A stretch of DNA of 48,453 nucleotides from an uncultured Bacteroidales bacterium (GCA_902773055.1 CACYCZ010000142.1:1-48453), one strand, 5' to 3'; shown: positions 15,892-25,581, numbered from the stretch's first letter. Numbers and translations are program-made. Notes: generated by a model not told the origin, from the letters alone.

Positions 15892-17532
15892 TCAGCGGGC
15901 AGTCATGGCACTGAGGCGCAGCCATGCCTTGATAGTGGAGAGGCTGCAGTTGACCCAGAAGACGCGGCCTTTCTCCTTGAAGGGCTCACGATAATCAATT
16001 GTAGTCGATGTCTTGCCGGTCTGGATATCCTGTGCTATGATAAGCTCATTGATGAGTGCAACGGCCTTGGCTAAAGCCAGCCTGTCGCCAGTGGCTTCAT
16101 AGTAGTCCAGCATGGCATTGGCCACATTGCAGGAACTGGCGTCTACGGGTGTATTATAATGGTATTGTTCAAAGACACACGGACCGTACATGCGTCTGAT
16201 GCCATTGGGAGACGGCAGGCAGTCCCAATGTACAAACTGGTCTTCGCTGAAGCGGATGAGGTCAAAGGCATCGGCAATGTTCTGTCGGGACGGTTTCTCC
16301 TTGCTCAGAAGGTAGGAGGCATAGGCCGATGCAGTGCTGTTGGTCAGATTCTCATAGGGTTTGACATTGACTGACATATCTTCAAATTGCCCTTTCATCT
16401 CAAATGACTTGAGGGCGATGTCGTTCATCCATCTTTCAGCTTTGGCTAAAGTGTGGTCATACTGGTGTATGGCATAGTGTTTCTGTATTCTGACAATAAG
16501 CGCCATAAGAGGGGTCTGCAGGGCTCCGTTTGGATTGACGGCTTCGCCGGTTTCAAACTTGACCTTGATGGGAATCATTCCGTTGTTGTCTTGAAGTTTG
16601 CTGTATGTATTAATGATTTTCAGAGCCTGCTGCAGGTAGATGTCCTCTTTTGTCATGTCGTAGATGTCAAGAAAAGCATTGGCAGCATAGCAGGCATCCA
16701 TGGTCATGGTCAGTCCTTGGTTGCGTTTGGAGGCAACGAGGTTGCCGTAGTATGTCGGAGGGAAGAATGCCAGTTTCTCTCCCTCCGGCCGGCTGTGGTC
16801 AATGAGGAACTGAGCGGCGTTGCAAGCTATCCTCAGGGCATCTTCCCGATATTCGGGAAACAGTTTGGCAACCAGTATCTCGGCACTGATGGTGTTGCCG
16901 ATAATCTTGTTGGCGTAAGTATTGTGCTTATAGTTCATGTTGGGCATGACACTATCTTTCCACGACTGTATTTCAGGCATTTCGTGTATGTACAGAAGAG
17001 CGATACGGGCTGCCTCTTCATAGGGGCGTACGGCAGGGTGATAAGGACCGCTGAAGGGAAAGTCACGGAAAAAGCTGCGTTCACCGGCAACACCGATTTG
17101 CCGGTCGTCTTTGTCGTAGGCTTCCACCTTGACGTGCATATCTCCTACAGGCAGTGATTTCCATATAGGTGATAGATTGCTCTTGGGTGAAGAGGCCTTG
17201 AATGTCCATGTCTGATGTCCATTGAGGGAGAGAGACTTTTTCCCGGATGAGGCTTTCAAGGCTTCTCCGTCATCATCACCTCTCACTTCGGTATTGTCAA
17301 TGGTGCCTTGCAGCGTGACGGAGAACAGATAATACTCGGCCCCGTTGACAGGATTGAAATCAAAGGCCGGAGCATAGATGAACTTCTTGGCATAAGTGTT
17401 CCAAAAAGGATTGCGTCCCTCATAGCCAGGCCGTATGGGAATCTGATATTCATTGACAGCCTGTTTATTGAGTTGCTTGTAATCTTTAGGCTGTGGTAGA
17501 ATTGTTGTGAGAAGAAAAAAAAGTAAAAGCAT
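15892..17532 (-). CDS. Secreted (alpha/alpha)-barrel, six-hairpin glycosidase-like protein
   Basis: A 546-residue exported protein. MLLLFFLLTTILPQP is a short signal segment. Residues about 30-165 look like a beta domain (FIYAPAFDFNPVNGAEYYLFSVTL; LPVGDMHVKVEAYDKD). Residues about 170-545 are helical repeats typical of an (alpha/alpha)6 toroid: AARIALLYIHEMPEIQSW, TMDACYAANAFLDIYDMTKED, TASAYASYLLS, VANAMLDYYEATGDRLALAKAVALIN. Aromatic and acidic residues along the helices fit a carbohydrate-active enzyme or lyase, but I cannot assign a family. The gene stands alone, with its own terminator at 15727-15765 and separated from PFOR by another hairpin. Export and overall fold are likely; function is not established. 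Confidence 0.75.
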   Translation of the reverse strand: MLLLFFLLTTILPQPKDYKQLNKQAVNEYQIPIRPGYEGRNPFWNTYAKKFIYAPAFDFNPVNGAEYYLFSVTLQGTIDNTEVRGDDDGEALKASSGKKSLSLNGHQTWTFKASSPKSNLSPIWKSLPVGDMHVKVEAYDKDDRQIGVAGERSFFRDFPFSGPYHPAVRPYEEAARIALLYIHEMPEIQSWKDSVMPNMNYKHNTYANKIIGNTISAEILVAKLFPEYREDALRIACNAAQFLIDHSRPEGEKLAFFPPTYYGNLVASKRNQGLTMTMDACYAANAFLDIYDMTKEDIYLQQALKIINTYSKLQDNNGMIPIKVKFETGEAVNPNGALQTPLMALIVRIQKHYAIHQYDHTLAKAERWMNDIALKSFEMKGQFEDMSVNVKPYENLTNSTASAYASYLLSKEKPSRQNIADAFDLIRFSEDQFVHWDCLPSPNGIRRMYGPCVFEQYHYNTPVDASSCNVANAMLDYYEATGDRLALAKAVALINELIIAQDIQTGKTSTTIDYREPFKEKGRVFWVNCSLSTIKAWLRLSAMTAR

Positions 17533-17580
17533 GAGGTTAATCTGAGGGTTAGGGAGTTATGAGAATATAAATAAAAATAT

Positions 17581-17616
17581 AAAGGAGAATACCCGCAAGT
17601 GTGGGTATTCTCCTTT
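17581..17616 (-). terminator. Terminator after PFOR
   Basis: GGAGAATACCC (17584-17594) and GGGTATTCTCC (17603-17613) make a perfect 11-base-pair stem with an eight-base loop. In the minus direction it is followed by TTTATATTTTT; it lies about 20 bases after the PFOR stop. Confidence 0.85.
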
Positions 17617-17632
17617 TAATGATAGATGCTTG

Positions 17633-20600
17633 TTAGATAGACCAGTCTTCCTTAGTCTTCCTGACGTAGCTTTGATAGCGTTTCTGTGCAGCAGCCTTAG
17701 TGGCATCATAAAGCTCCTGAGCCTGCTCAGGCAAGGCTTTCCTCAGTGAGAGGAAGCGTACCTCACCATCCAGAAAGTCTTGGAACTTATCCCACTGTGG
17801 CTCCTTGGAATCCAGTGTGAACGGATTCTTGCCTTCATCTGCCAGGGCAGGATTGTAGCGCCAGAGGTGCCAGTATCCACATTCAACGGCTTTAGCCTCT
17901 TCAGCTTGACTCTTGCCCATACCGCCTTTGGCTTTCAAACCGTGGTTGATACATGGAGCATAGGCAATGACAAGTGAGGGACCGGGATAAGCTTCGGCTT
18001 CACGGATAGCTTTGAGACACTGTGCTTGGTCAGCACCCATAGCAATTTGGGCAACATAGACGTAACCGTAAGTGGCTTGCATCATACCGAGGTCTTTCTT
18101 GGTGACACGTTTCCCGCTTGCAGCAAACTGGGCGATGGCACCGATAGGAGTGGCCTTGGAGGCTTGACCGCCAGTGTTAGAATAAACTTCGGTGTCGAGA
18201 ACGAGGATGTTGACATCTTCTCCGGAAGCAAGGACGTGATCCAGGCCTCCATAGCCAATATCGTAGGAAGCACCGTCGCCACCGATGATCCACTGGCTGC
18301 GCTTAGGCAGGAAGTGAGTCAACTCAAGAAGTTCCTTGCATGTAGGACAACCCTGAACTGCACCATCTTTTATGAACGGTACCAGTTTGTCGGCTGCTTG
18401 ACGGCTTTCGGTAGCATTGTTCTGCTTGTCAATCCATTCTTGAGCGGCAGCTTTGTATTCTGCAGAAGGACGCTCACTGGCTATCATTTCTTTCAATAGC
18501 TCGTTGATTCTCTTGCGCATTTTCTTGTTTGCCAAAACCATACCCATGCCAAACTCGCAGAAATCTTCAAACAGAGAGTTCGCCCATGCAGGACCTTGAC
18601 CTTTCTCATTTGTAGTGTATGGGGTAGATGGAATGGAACCGGAATAGATGGAAGAACATCCAGTGGCATTGGCAACCATTTGATGATCGCCGAAGAGTTG
18701 GCTGACGAGTTTGACGTAAGGAGTTTCACCACAGCCGGAGCATGCACCGCTGAACTCAAAGAGTGGCGTTGCAAACTGACTGACGCGCGGATTGGCTGTA
18801 ACGTCAATGAGATGTTGTTTGGAAGTGACGTTTTTAACGCAGTATTCCCAGTTCTGGGCTTCAGCCTCTTGTCCTTCGAGGGGAACCATCTTGAGTGCCA
18901 GAACGGTTTCTCCATTGACTTTCTTGCCGAGGCAGACATCAACGCAGTTGCCGCAACCCAAACAGTCAAGAACGTCAACCTGAACTCGGAACTGCATACC
19001 CTTGAATTGTGCAGGAGCCTTTATCTCAAGAGTGTCAGCATTGAATCCGGCTTTTTCCTTCTCATCCATGACAAATGGACGAATAGCGGCATGGGGACAT
19101 ACAAAGGCGCAGCGATTACATTGAGAACAATTTTCTGCATTCCATACAGGAACAAATGTGGCTACGCCACGCTTTTCATAAGCTGCTGTGCCCTGGTTCC
19201 ATGTACCGTCTTCAAGGCCCTTATAGGCACTGACAGGGAGAAGGTCACCATTTTGTGCATTGATAGGACGTACCAGATTGGTAATGTATTCAGGCTCATC
19301 CTTCTTTATGTTTTCGTCATCAGGGAGATTGGCCCATGCTGGATCAATGGTGAGTTTTTTATACTCATTGCCGCGGTCAACAGCCTGATAGTTCTTGTCA
19401 ACAACGTCTTGGCCTTTTTTGCTGTAGGATTTTACGATGAATTTCTTCATCTGTTCAACTGCCAGTTCAACGGGGATTACTTCTGTGATGCGGAAGAATG
19501 CACTCTGGAGAATGGTGTTGGTACGGTTACCTAAACCGATTTCCTGTGCTATCCTGGTGGCATTGATGTAATAGACGGTGATGTTATGTTTGGCAAAATA
19601 TTTCTTGACGTTGTTTGGAAGGTTTTCTGTCAGTTCTGCACCATCCCAGATTGTATTCAGAAGGAATGTGCCACCATCGCGCAGACCGCGCAAGACATCA
19701 TACATCCGCAGGTATGCCTGTACGTGGCAAGCCACAAAATTAGGTGTCTTGATTTGGTAAGTAGAGCGGATTGGCGTATCACCGAAACGGAGGTGTGAAC
19801 AAGTAAATCCGCCTGATTTTTTAGAATCATAAGAGAAATAGGCTTGGCAATACTTGTCAGTGTTTTCTCCGATTATTTTTACAGAGTTCTTATTGGCACC
19901 GACAGTTCCGTCAGCACCTAAACCGAAAAATTTTGCTTCAAAAATGCCTTCGCCACCTAATGCTTTTTCTTCTTCTAAAGGCAGAGAAGTGAAAGTGATA
20001 TCATCAACGATGCCCAGTGTGAAGTGATCCTTTGGCTGAGGAAGTTTCAGATTATCAAATACAGAGATAATCATTGTTGGAGTGGTGTCGCTGGATGCCA
20101 GGCCATAGCGTCCGCCTACGATTGAAGGAGCATTTTCAATACCATAGAATGCTTCCTTGACATCAAGGTACAGAGGTTCTGCGTTGGCTCCAGGCTCTTT
20201 GGTCCGGTCTAATACGGCGATGTTCCTCACAGTCTTAGGAACAGCTGCGAGCAAGTGTTTGACAGAGAATGGACGATACAAGTGCACGCTGATCATACCG
20301 ACTTTTTCACCTTTAGAAACAAGGTAGTCGATGGCTTCGCGTGCAGCCTCGGTTGCTGATCCCATTAGGATAATCAAGCGTTCGGCATCATTTGCGCCAT
20401 AGTAGGAGAATAATTTGTATTCACGTCCGCATATCTTGGATACTTCTGCCATATATTTTTCCACAATGTCGGGGATGGCATCATAATATCTGTTGCTGCT
20501 TTCCCTGTGGGCAAAGAATGTTTCTGGATTTTCGGCCATTCCTCGTGCTTCGGGGTGTTCAGGGGTCAGGGCGCGGGAGCGGAAACTGCTGAGTGCTTCT

Positions 20601-21196
20601 TGGTTGAGCAGTGGACGGAGCTCTTCCTGGTCCATGACTTCTATTTTCTGATATTCATGGGAAGTGCGGAATCCATCAAAGAAGTTGATAAAAGGAACAC
20701 GTCCTTCAATCGTTGCCAGATGTGCAACGGCGCTGAGATCCATTACCTCTTGAACACTGCCTTCGCAAAGCATGGCGAAACCGGTTTGTCGACAAGCCAT
20801 GACATCGCTGTGGTCTCCGAATATAGAGAGTGAATGGGTTGCTACTGTACGAGCACTGACATGGAAGACGCAGGGCAGTAGTTCTCCTGCAATCTTGTAC
20901 ATGTTGGGAATCATCAGCAGTAATCCCTGTGATGCGGTAAATGTTGTTGTCAAGGCACCTGCATGCAAAGAACCGTGAAGCGCACCGGCAGCACCACCTT
21001 CACTCTGCATTTCTTGGACAGATACGGTGTCTCCAAAAAGGTTTTTTCTTCCTTTTGATGCCCAATCGTCAACGTGTTCAGCCATGGGCGAAGATGGTGT
21101 AATGGGGTATATGGCAGCCACCTCTGTAAACATATATGCAATATGTGCAGCGGCTTCATTTCCATCGCAGGTCATAAATTTTTTTTCTTTAGCCAT
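17633..21196 (-). CDS. nifJ: Pyruvate:ferredoxin (flavodoxin) oxidoreductase
   Basis: A 1187-residue single-chain PFOR. It converts pyruvate and CoA to acetyl-CoA and CO2 and reduces ferredoxin or flavodoxin, a central step of anaerobic energy metabolism. Domain order is as expected: pyrimidine-binding domain (AAHIAYMFTEVAAIYPITPSSPMAEH), transketolase C-like domain, gamma domain (FFGLGADGTVGANKNSVKII), a double 4Fe-4S module (CSQCNRCAFVCP at about 688 and CLGCGNCVDVC at about 744), and the TPP domain (GDGASYDIGYGG at about 972; NTGGQ). A further cluster ligand lies in FSGACSGCGETPY. Length fits homodimeric PFOR (about 1180). It lies 44 bases downstream of the AAA ATPase gene on the same strand. 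I saw no clear -7 box in that gap, so read-through is possible. Confidence 0.97.
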   Translation of the reverse strand: MAKEKKFMTCDGNEAAAHIAYMFTEVAAIYPITPSSPMAEHVDDWASKGRKNLFGDTVSVQEMQSEGGAAGALHGSLHAGALTTTFTASQGLLLMIPNMYKIAGELLPCVFHVSARTVATHSLSIFGDHSDVMACRQTGFAMLCEGSVQEVMDLSAVAHLATIEGRVPFINFFDGFRTSHEYQKIEVMDQEELRPLLNQEALSSFRSRALTPEHPEARGMAENPETFFAHRESSNRYYDAIPDIVEKYMAEVSKICGREYKLFSYYGANDAERLIILMGSATEAAREAIDYLVSKGEKVGMISVHLYRPFSVKHLLAAVPKTVRNIAVLDRTKEPGANAEPLYLDVKEAFYGIENAPSIVGGRYGLASSDTTPTMIISVFDNLKLPQPKDHFTLGIVDDITFTSLPLEEEKALGGEGIFEAKFFGLGADGTVGANKNSVKIIGENTDKYCQAYFSYDSKKSGGFTCSHLRFGDTPIRSTYQIKTPNFVACHVQAYLRMYDVLRGLRDGGTFLLNTIWDGAELTENLPNNVKKYFAKHNITVYYINATRIAQEIGLGNRTNTILQSAFFRITEVIPVELAVEQMKKFIVKSYSKKGQDVVDKNYQAVDRGNEYKKLTIDPAWANLPDDENIKKDEPEYITNLVRPINAQNGDLLPVSAYKGLEDGTWNQGTAAYEKRGVATFVPVWNAENCSQCNRCAFVCPHAAIRPFVMDEKEKAGFNADTLEIKAPAQFKGMQFRVQVDVLDCLGCGNCVDVCLGKKVNGETVLALKMVPLEGQEAEAQNWEYCVKNVTSKQHLIDVTANPRVSQFATPLFEFSGACSGCGETPYVKLVSQLFGDHQMVANATGCSSIYSGSIPSTPYTTNEKGQGPAWANSLFEDFCEFGMGMVLANKKMRKRINELLKEMIASERPSAEYKAAAQEWIDKQNNATESRQAADKLVPFIKDGAVQGCPTCKELLELTHFLPKRSQWIIGGDGASYDIGYGGLDHVLASGEDVNILVLDTEVYSNTGGQASKATPIGAIAQFAASGKRVTKKDLGMMQATYGYVYVAQIAMGADQAQCLKAIREAEAYPGPSLVIAYAPCINHGLKAKGGMGKSQAEEAKAVECGYWHLWRYNPALADEGKNPFTLDSKEPQWDKFQDFLDGEVRFLSLRKALPEQAQELYDATKAAAQKRYQSYVRKTKEDWSI

Positions 21197-21240
21197 TTTT
21201 CAATATTTTATGTTTATAGTTTTAATATTTGTTTGGTATT

Positions 21241-22419
21241 TTAGTAGAGGAAGCCGAAGAGCCAAAGCGGAATGTCACTATTGTGACTAATTTCGCAGTT
21301 GTATCTTGCATGGAAGACATCCTGCTCTTTGCGTCTTTTGTCAGTTTTGTTGCATACGCATATCTTTTTGTCATCAACGATGAAAATACCAGTTTTCTTG
21401 CTTGCTTCAACGGTATGGTGACGCCAGATACTGTTGACAAAGAATGTTTCCATTATCTCCTGCTCGGAAGGAGTATCGTTCAGGACACCGAAGAGCAGAT
21501 TAGTGTTATGCAGAAGTATTCGCGCAGGTTTCTTGGGACTGCTGGAACCGGTTTTGAAAATCTGGTGAATGAGTCGTGCTTCTTCCAGATTGTTCATATA
21601 GTTCATTACCGTGGCGCGTGATGTTTGAATCTCTTTAGCCAAATTGCTGACATTTGGGGTACTCTGCTGGTTTTTTGCCAATAGGTAGAGCAGACGCTTT
21701 AGGCGGGTAAGATATTTGACATCAATTTGTTTGATGAATAAAATATCTACTTCGAGCATTGCGTTCAGGTTTTTAAGAAGTCGTTCTGTGAAATTATAAC
21801 TTTCCTTGTAAAAAGGATAGTAACCATGATGCAGGTAATTCTGAAGGTATACCCAGGGACGTACTTTCATCAGGATGTTCTTCTGGGTCTGTTCCGTCCG
21901 ATAGAGTATGTCGTCCATTGTTACCCGTGGGAGGTTTTCGTGAATCTGCTGGTTGATATATTCGCGCAGTGAGAAACCATGTAGAATATAATTCTTGCTC
22001 AGTTGATTGATTTCGTGGTTTTCAATATCGGGTCTTTCGACGGTGGTTGTGGAATATATTATGTGGAGCTGTGGATATGTATGGTAGCATTCACATATTA
22101 AGTTCCTCCAGTCGTCTTGCTTGTATATTTGGTCAATGACCAATACTTTTCCTCCACGCTTCACAAACTCTCCGGCAAACTTAACCAGACTACAGCCTTG
22201 AAAGTAAAAGCTTGACATGTTGATGTAAAGACATCTTTCAAATTGTGGGTTGAAATTGAGCTTGATGTATTGTAATAAGAAAGTAGTTTTACCTACTCCC
22301 CGAGGACCTTTGATGCCGATGAGGCGATGGCTCCAATCTATCTCATTCATTAAAGCTCGTGGCATAGAGGCATCAGTATGCTCAATAAGGTATGCATGTC
22401 GGTGAAAGAAATTGTCCAT
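21241..22419 (-). CDS. AAA-type ATPase with DUF4143-like C-terminus
   Basis: A 392-residue ATPase of the AAA_14/DUF4143 type widespread in anaerobes. Walker A is GPRGVGKT (38-45). The Walker B position reads KVLVIDQIYK (91-100), with D96 followed by Q97 where the family usually has Glu. The middle (HGFSLREYINQQIHENLP) and the C-terminal winged-helix and DUF4143-like part (NVSNLAKEIQTSRATVMNYMNNLEEARLI; SSSPKKPARILLHNTNLLFG) fit the family. No signal or membrane segment. The biochemical role of the family is poorly defined; toxin-antitoxin or DNA-linked roles have been suggested for relatives. A minus-strand -7 box lies at 22438-22445. PFOR follows 44 bases downstream on the same strand. Confidence 0.82.
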   Translation of the reverse strand: MDNFFHRHAYLIEHTDASMPRALMNEIDWSHRLIGIKGPRGVGKTTFLLQYIKLNFNPQFERCLYINMSSFYFQGCSLVKFAGEFVKRGGKVLVIDQIYKQDDWRNLICECYHTYPQLHIIYSTTTVERPDIENHEINQLSKNYILHGFSLREYINQQIHENLPRVTMDDILYRTEQTQKNILMKVRPWVYLQNYLHHGYYPFYKESYNFTERLLKNLNAMLEVDILFIKQIDVKYLTRLKRLLYLLAKNQQSTPNVSNLAKEIQTSRATVMNYMNNLEEARLIHQIFKTGSSSPKKPARILLHNTNLLFGVLNDTPSEQEIMETFFVNSIWRHHTVEASKKTGIFIVDDKKICVCNKTDKRRKEQDVFHARYNCEISHNSDIPLWLFGFLY

Positions 22420-22437
22420 ATGCGTCGGTTTAAGTTA

Positions 22438-22445
22438 CAAAGGTA
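22438..22445 (-). promoter_or_regulatory. -7 promoter box of the AAA ATPase gene
   Basis: On the minus strand TACCTTTG, fitting TAnnTTTG, lies about 19 bases before the ATG at 22419, giving a very short leader. Confidence 0.5.
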
Positions 22446-22497
22446 AAAAAAAATGCATATTTTGTTATGATGAAATGCCGAAAAAGGCAAAAAAAAA

Positions 22498-22505
22498 TAT
22501 CTTTG
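22498..22505 (+). promoter_or_regulatory. -7 promoter box of the ATP-grasp-like gene
   Basis: TATCTTTG fits TAnnTTTG and ends only four bases before the GTG start at 22510, so transcription would begin at or near the start codon. Confidence 0.45.
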
Positions 22506-22509
22506 CATT

Positions 22510-23640
22510 GTGAAAGCGTATTTTTTTAATTATTCTCACGATGTACAGTTATCTTCGGGGCGTGTAATGCGTAATATTTCACGCAATGTTTGCTCCTTGG
22601 AATATGCATTGCAGCCTCTGGCTGTGTTTACTGCTGCGAAGGGAGATCTTGTCGTTGTTCATCCTCAGATGGTGGATGTGTGCAGAAATTTTTATAGTCA
22701 ATATAATTTCCCGGGAATAGAGTTTGTGTCTCTTGTGGACATACCTGATATGCCTATAGAACCTTGGGGGTGGGATATAGGTATTGTAAACAGTCTGAAA
22801 AAATCTTCTGGTATCCATGTCTGTTTGCCATCTTTGCAGCAGTTGGATGATATCAGATCGCTTTCATCACGCAAGAATGTGTCTTCTTGCTTGGCGCAGA
22901 TAAGGAAGGCATTATCAGGTTTTCCTCTTTGTGGAGAATCTTGGTTTTGTTCTTCAGAAAATGACTTGCAGGAAAATGTGGTATTCCCTGTAGTCTTGAA
23001 ATTGCCGTGGTCAAGTAGTGGACGTGGGATAAAGATTGTCCAAAGTGGGCTTGATGTTGATTTGAAGACATGGGTCGCTCACGCGTTGCGCACTCAAGGT
23101 GGATTGGAAGTGGAACCATATTATCACAAGATTGCAGACTGGGCGATGGAATTTTATGCTGATATTGACGGAAAAGTCTCTTTTACAGGCCTATCTCATT
23201 TCATGACATCGCCATTACTGAATTACTCAGGTAATATGGTCGCATCTCAAGACGAGTTGCAGAGAGTATGGCGCCAATATATGCCGCTGGAGATTATGGA
23301 AGGTGTTAAGGAACAATTATGTGTTGCTTTGTCAACATTGGTGAAGGGCAGATATACAGGTAACTTGGGTGTTGATATGATGTTTTGTAAAGGAGAAAAT
23401 GATGAAGTGTTACTCCATCCATTAGTTGAGATAAATTTCAGACGAACAATGGGGCAAATCGCCCAACAAATAGCGAATCGTATGCCACAATATTGCCCCT
23501 CATGGTTTAAAATTATATATCAGGATTCACCTGCTAATTTGCGTTCATTTTTTGAAGATAAAACTCATGGAGAATATTGCCTTCTTACTCCGTTGACAGA
23601 AGAAACTCGTTTTGCAGCCTATCTGAAACCAATCTCATAG
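22510..23640 (+). CDS. ATP-grasp-like protein of unknown function
   Basis: A 376-residue protein with an ATP-grasp layout. The N-terminus KAYFFNYSHDVQLSSG resembles the FNP-H/N-D-LAL start of a Bacteroidetes family. VVLKLPWSSSGRGIKIV (about 158-174) looks like the ATP-binding strand-loop, EPYYHKIADWAMEFY and GNLGVDMMF follow, and HPLVEINFRRTMGQ (about 314-327) gives the usual Glu-x-Asn metal pair. The first codon is GTG at 22510; the next Met (22567) would cut off the conserved start, so GTG is preferred. ATP-grasp enzymes join a carboxylate to an amine or thiol, but the substrate here is unknown. No signal peptide. It is divergent from the AAA ATPase, with about 90 bases between them. Confidence 0.7.
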   Translation: MKAYFFNYSHDVQLSSGRVMRNISRNVCSLEYALQPLAVFTAAKGDLVVVHPQMVDVCRNFYSQYNFPGIEFVSLVDIPDMPIEPWGWDIGIVNSLKKSSGIHVCLPSLQQLDDIRSLSSRKNVSSCLAQIRKALSGFPLCGESWFCSSENDLQENVVFPVVLKLPWSSSGRGIKIVQSGLDVDLKTWVAHALRTQGGLEVEPYYHKIADWAMEFYADIDGKVSFTGLSHFMTSPLLNYSGNMVASQDELQRVWRQYMPLEIMEGVKEQLCVALSTLVKGRYTGNLGVDMMFCKGENDEVLLHPLVEINFRRTMGQIAQQIANRMPQYCPSWFKIIYQDSPANLRSFFEDKTHGEYCLLTPLTEETRFAAYLKPIS

Positions 23641-23843
23641 GAGCCGCATATACAATTAGCCATAGGTGCTTTAAATTTGGCAGACTTGACTACCAATATG
23701 CTTCTTAGTATTGCAAGAACACATTTATAAATGCTACTGTAAGATAAATAACTATGGTTATCATTTGTTATCCTCTTTTATGGTTTCTTCATTATGGAAT
23801 GAGTCTCTGATGATTCTTGTCTATTGCTTCAAAAGAAATCGGT

Positions 23844-25565
23844 TTATTTGTTTTTGAAATATCTTCCGAGGATGTTGTATCTGCCTTTTTTCTTTAGGCC
23901 ATATATGGTGTATATCCCTTTGGGAAGATAATTGAGATCTAAGGTTTTCATGTATGGAGAGGTTAGAATTGTCTGTCCATACAAGTCTGTGATGCGTATG
24001 CTGTGTGCTTTGCTTTGGGGTAGTATCAGTATACCATTGCCGTAGAGTGTTATTTGGTCTCCGAGGATATAGGATTCTTTTGCGGGAGAAATTGTTGGCG
24101 GATAAATATATGTAGCCTCGCTTTCAATACCATAGAGGTTGATAGCTGTGACGGCATAGCATGGTAACATACTAAGTGGGATGTTGAGATGTATATCATA
24201 TGTGCTGGCAACCTGGCGTATGCTGACAAGTTGAGCTGCATTATTAGTGTCTGTGGCGGACTGGGAGCAAGAATAGATATTATACCATACAGGATTATCT
24301 TGTGTAGAAGGCAGACTATCCCAGGTTAGGGTGTAGCCATTGGTGTGATTGATAAAACGAAGATTGCGAGGAGAGGGTGGGGCTGACTGATTTTGCCATG
24401 TTATGGCGGGAGGCAGTGATGGTGTCTTGTATAAATCCTGTTTGAGAAAATCGTAAATCCCTTTTTGATTCTCGATGATATGGCGGCAGCGGAAATAGGC
24501 TTGTCCTCCGGAATGGATAGTGCGGGAGAAACGCACTTCTTTCTCCATGACGCTTATATCCCAGTTGCCCTCGTTCTTGTCTAGCTTATATGCCGCTAAA
24601 CCATTGACGATAGGGCGTCCATTTGATGATTCTAACCAATCTAAGGCAAAAGGGTAGAAATTATCTCCAGCCTGAAAGTACATCATGGGAACAAGCATGT
24701 CCATAATGCCTTGTTTAAGCCATCCTTGGGCATCTTGAAATACAACAGAATAGGCATTCCAGCCTCTTGATGATTGGCGAGGCAGATTATCGTATTTCCC
24801 AATGGGAGAACAACTCAGCCATACCCATGGTTTGATAGATTTGACAGTGTGGTAGATGGTCTCTACGATGTGTGTCACATTGTTGCGGCGCCATTCACTG
24901 AGACTTAGTCCACCACCATATTTTTTATAGGTGGGCCCATCGTTGAATCTGGCAGCAAATTCGGGATATCTGATATAATCCAGATGAATACCATCAATAT
25001 CGTAATTTTGTACAATCTCTCTGCAAATGTCTGCCAGATAGTCTGCTGTGCCAGGCACACCAGGATTAAGCATCCAAAAATCTTTAGTCCTGGTGCATAG
25101 CGAGGGGACGCGTTTTTGCATGGCATATTTGCCTAGGTTTGTAGCAGTTTTGAAATTGTGACCGGGCAGGGCAACAACCCATGCATGTAGTTGCAGGCCG
25201 CGTTTATGGCATTCTTCGATGGCATAAGCCAAAGGATCATATTGGGGGGATTTGTTTGTTTGTCCTGTCAAGCATGCATCCCAGGGTTCAATAAGGGATG
25301 GATATATTACTGTGGATCGAATACGGGTTTGAAAAAAAATAGTGTTAAAGTGAGCTGCCTGAAGTTTGTCTAAAATGCTACTCAGTTCTTGTTTCTGTTC
25401 TAATATACTTTTGTCGTTATTGGCTTTGCAGTGGGGCCAGTCCAAGCCTCCTAATGTGGTCAGCCATACAGCTCGGATTTCACGCTCTGTTGTGGGAGTA
25501 AGGAATCCTTTGCATAATAGAATTTGGCTGACAAATATTAAAAATAATAAAAAACGTGCCTGCAT
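23844..25565 (-). CDS. Secreted GHL10-family glycosidase-like protein
   Basis: A 573-residue exported protein of the glycosyl-hydrolase-like 10 (DUF187) family. A signal peptide occupies about residues 1-20 (FLLFLIFVSQILLCKG). REIRAVWLTTLGGLDWP opens the TIM barrel, followed by FNTIFFQTRIRS, YDPLAYAIEECHKRGLQLHAWV, the acidic YDIDGIHLDYIRYPE and WVWLSCSPIGKY. Residues about 400-480 look like a fibronectin-type module (PRNLRFINHTNGYTLTWDSLP), and the end (ITDLYGQTI; LPKGIYTIYG) is the Bacteroidales C-terminal tail. Related proteins are thought to cleave cell-wall or other glycans; activity here is unproven. A second GHL10 gene lies at 30236. It shares a divergent promoter region with the outer-membrane gene at 25660. 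Confidence 0.88.
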   Translation of the reverse strand: MQARFLLFLIFVSQILLCKGFLTPTTEREIRAVWLTTLGGLDWPHCKANNDKSILEQKQELSSILDKLQAAHFNTIFFQTRIRSTVIYPSLIEPWDACLTGQTNKSPQYDPLAYAIEECHKRGLQLHAWVVALPGHNFKTATNLGKYAMQKRVPSLCTRTKDFWMLNPGVPGTADYLADICREIVQNYDIDGIHLDYIRYPEFAARFNDGPTYKKYGGGLSLSEWRRNNVTHIVETIYHTVKSIKPWVWLSCSPIGKYDNLPRQSSRGWNAYSVVFQDAQGWLKQGIMDMLVPMMYFQAGDNFYPFALDWLESSNGRPIVNGLAAYKLDKNEGNWDISVMEKEVRFSRTIHSGGQAYFRCRHIIENQKGIYDFLKQDLYKTPSLPPAITWQNQSAPPSPRNLRFINHTNGYTLTWDSLPSTQDNPVWYNIYSCSQSATDTNNAAQLVSIRQVASTYDIHLNIPLSMLPCYAVTAINLYGIESEATYIYPPTISPAKESYILGDQITLYGNGILILPQSKAHSIRITDLYGQTILTSPYMKTLDLNYLPKGIYTIYGLKKKGRYNILGRYFKNK

Positions 25566-25581
25566 TGTTGCTAAATGATTA

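Noticed and set aside
16453-17157. 234-codon open frame on the plus strand
   Set aside because: Antisense to the secreted alpha/alpha-barrel gene; no start signal or family motif.
18596-19534. 312-codon open frame on the plus strand
   Set aside because: Antisense to PFOR within its most conserved region.
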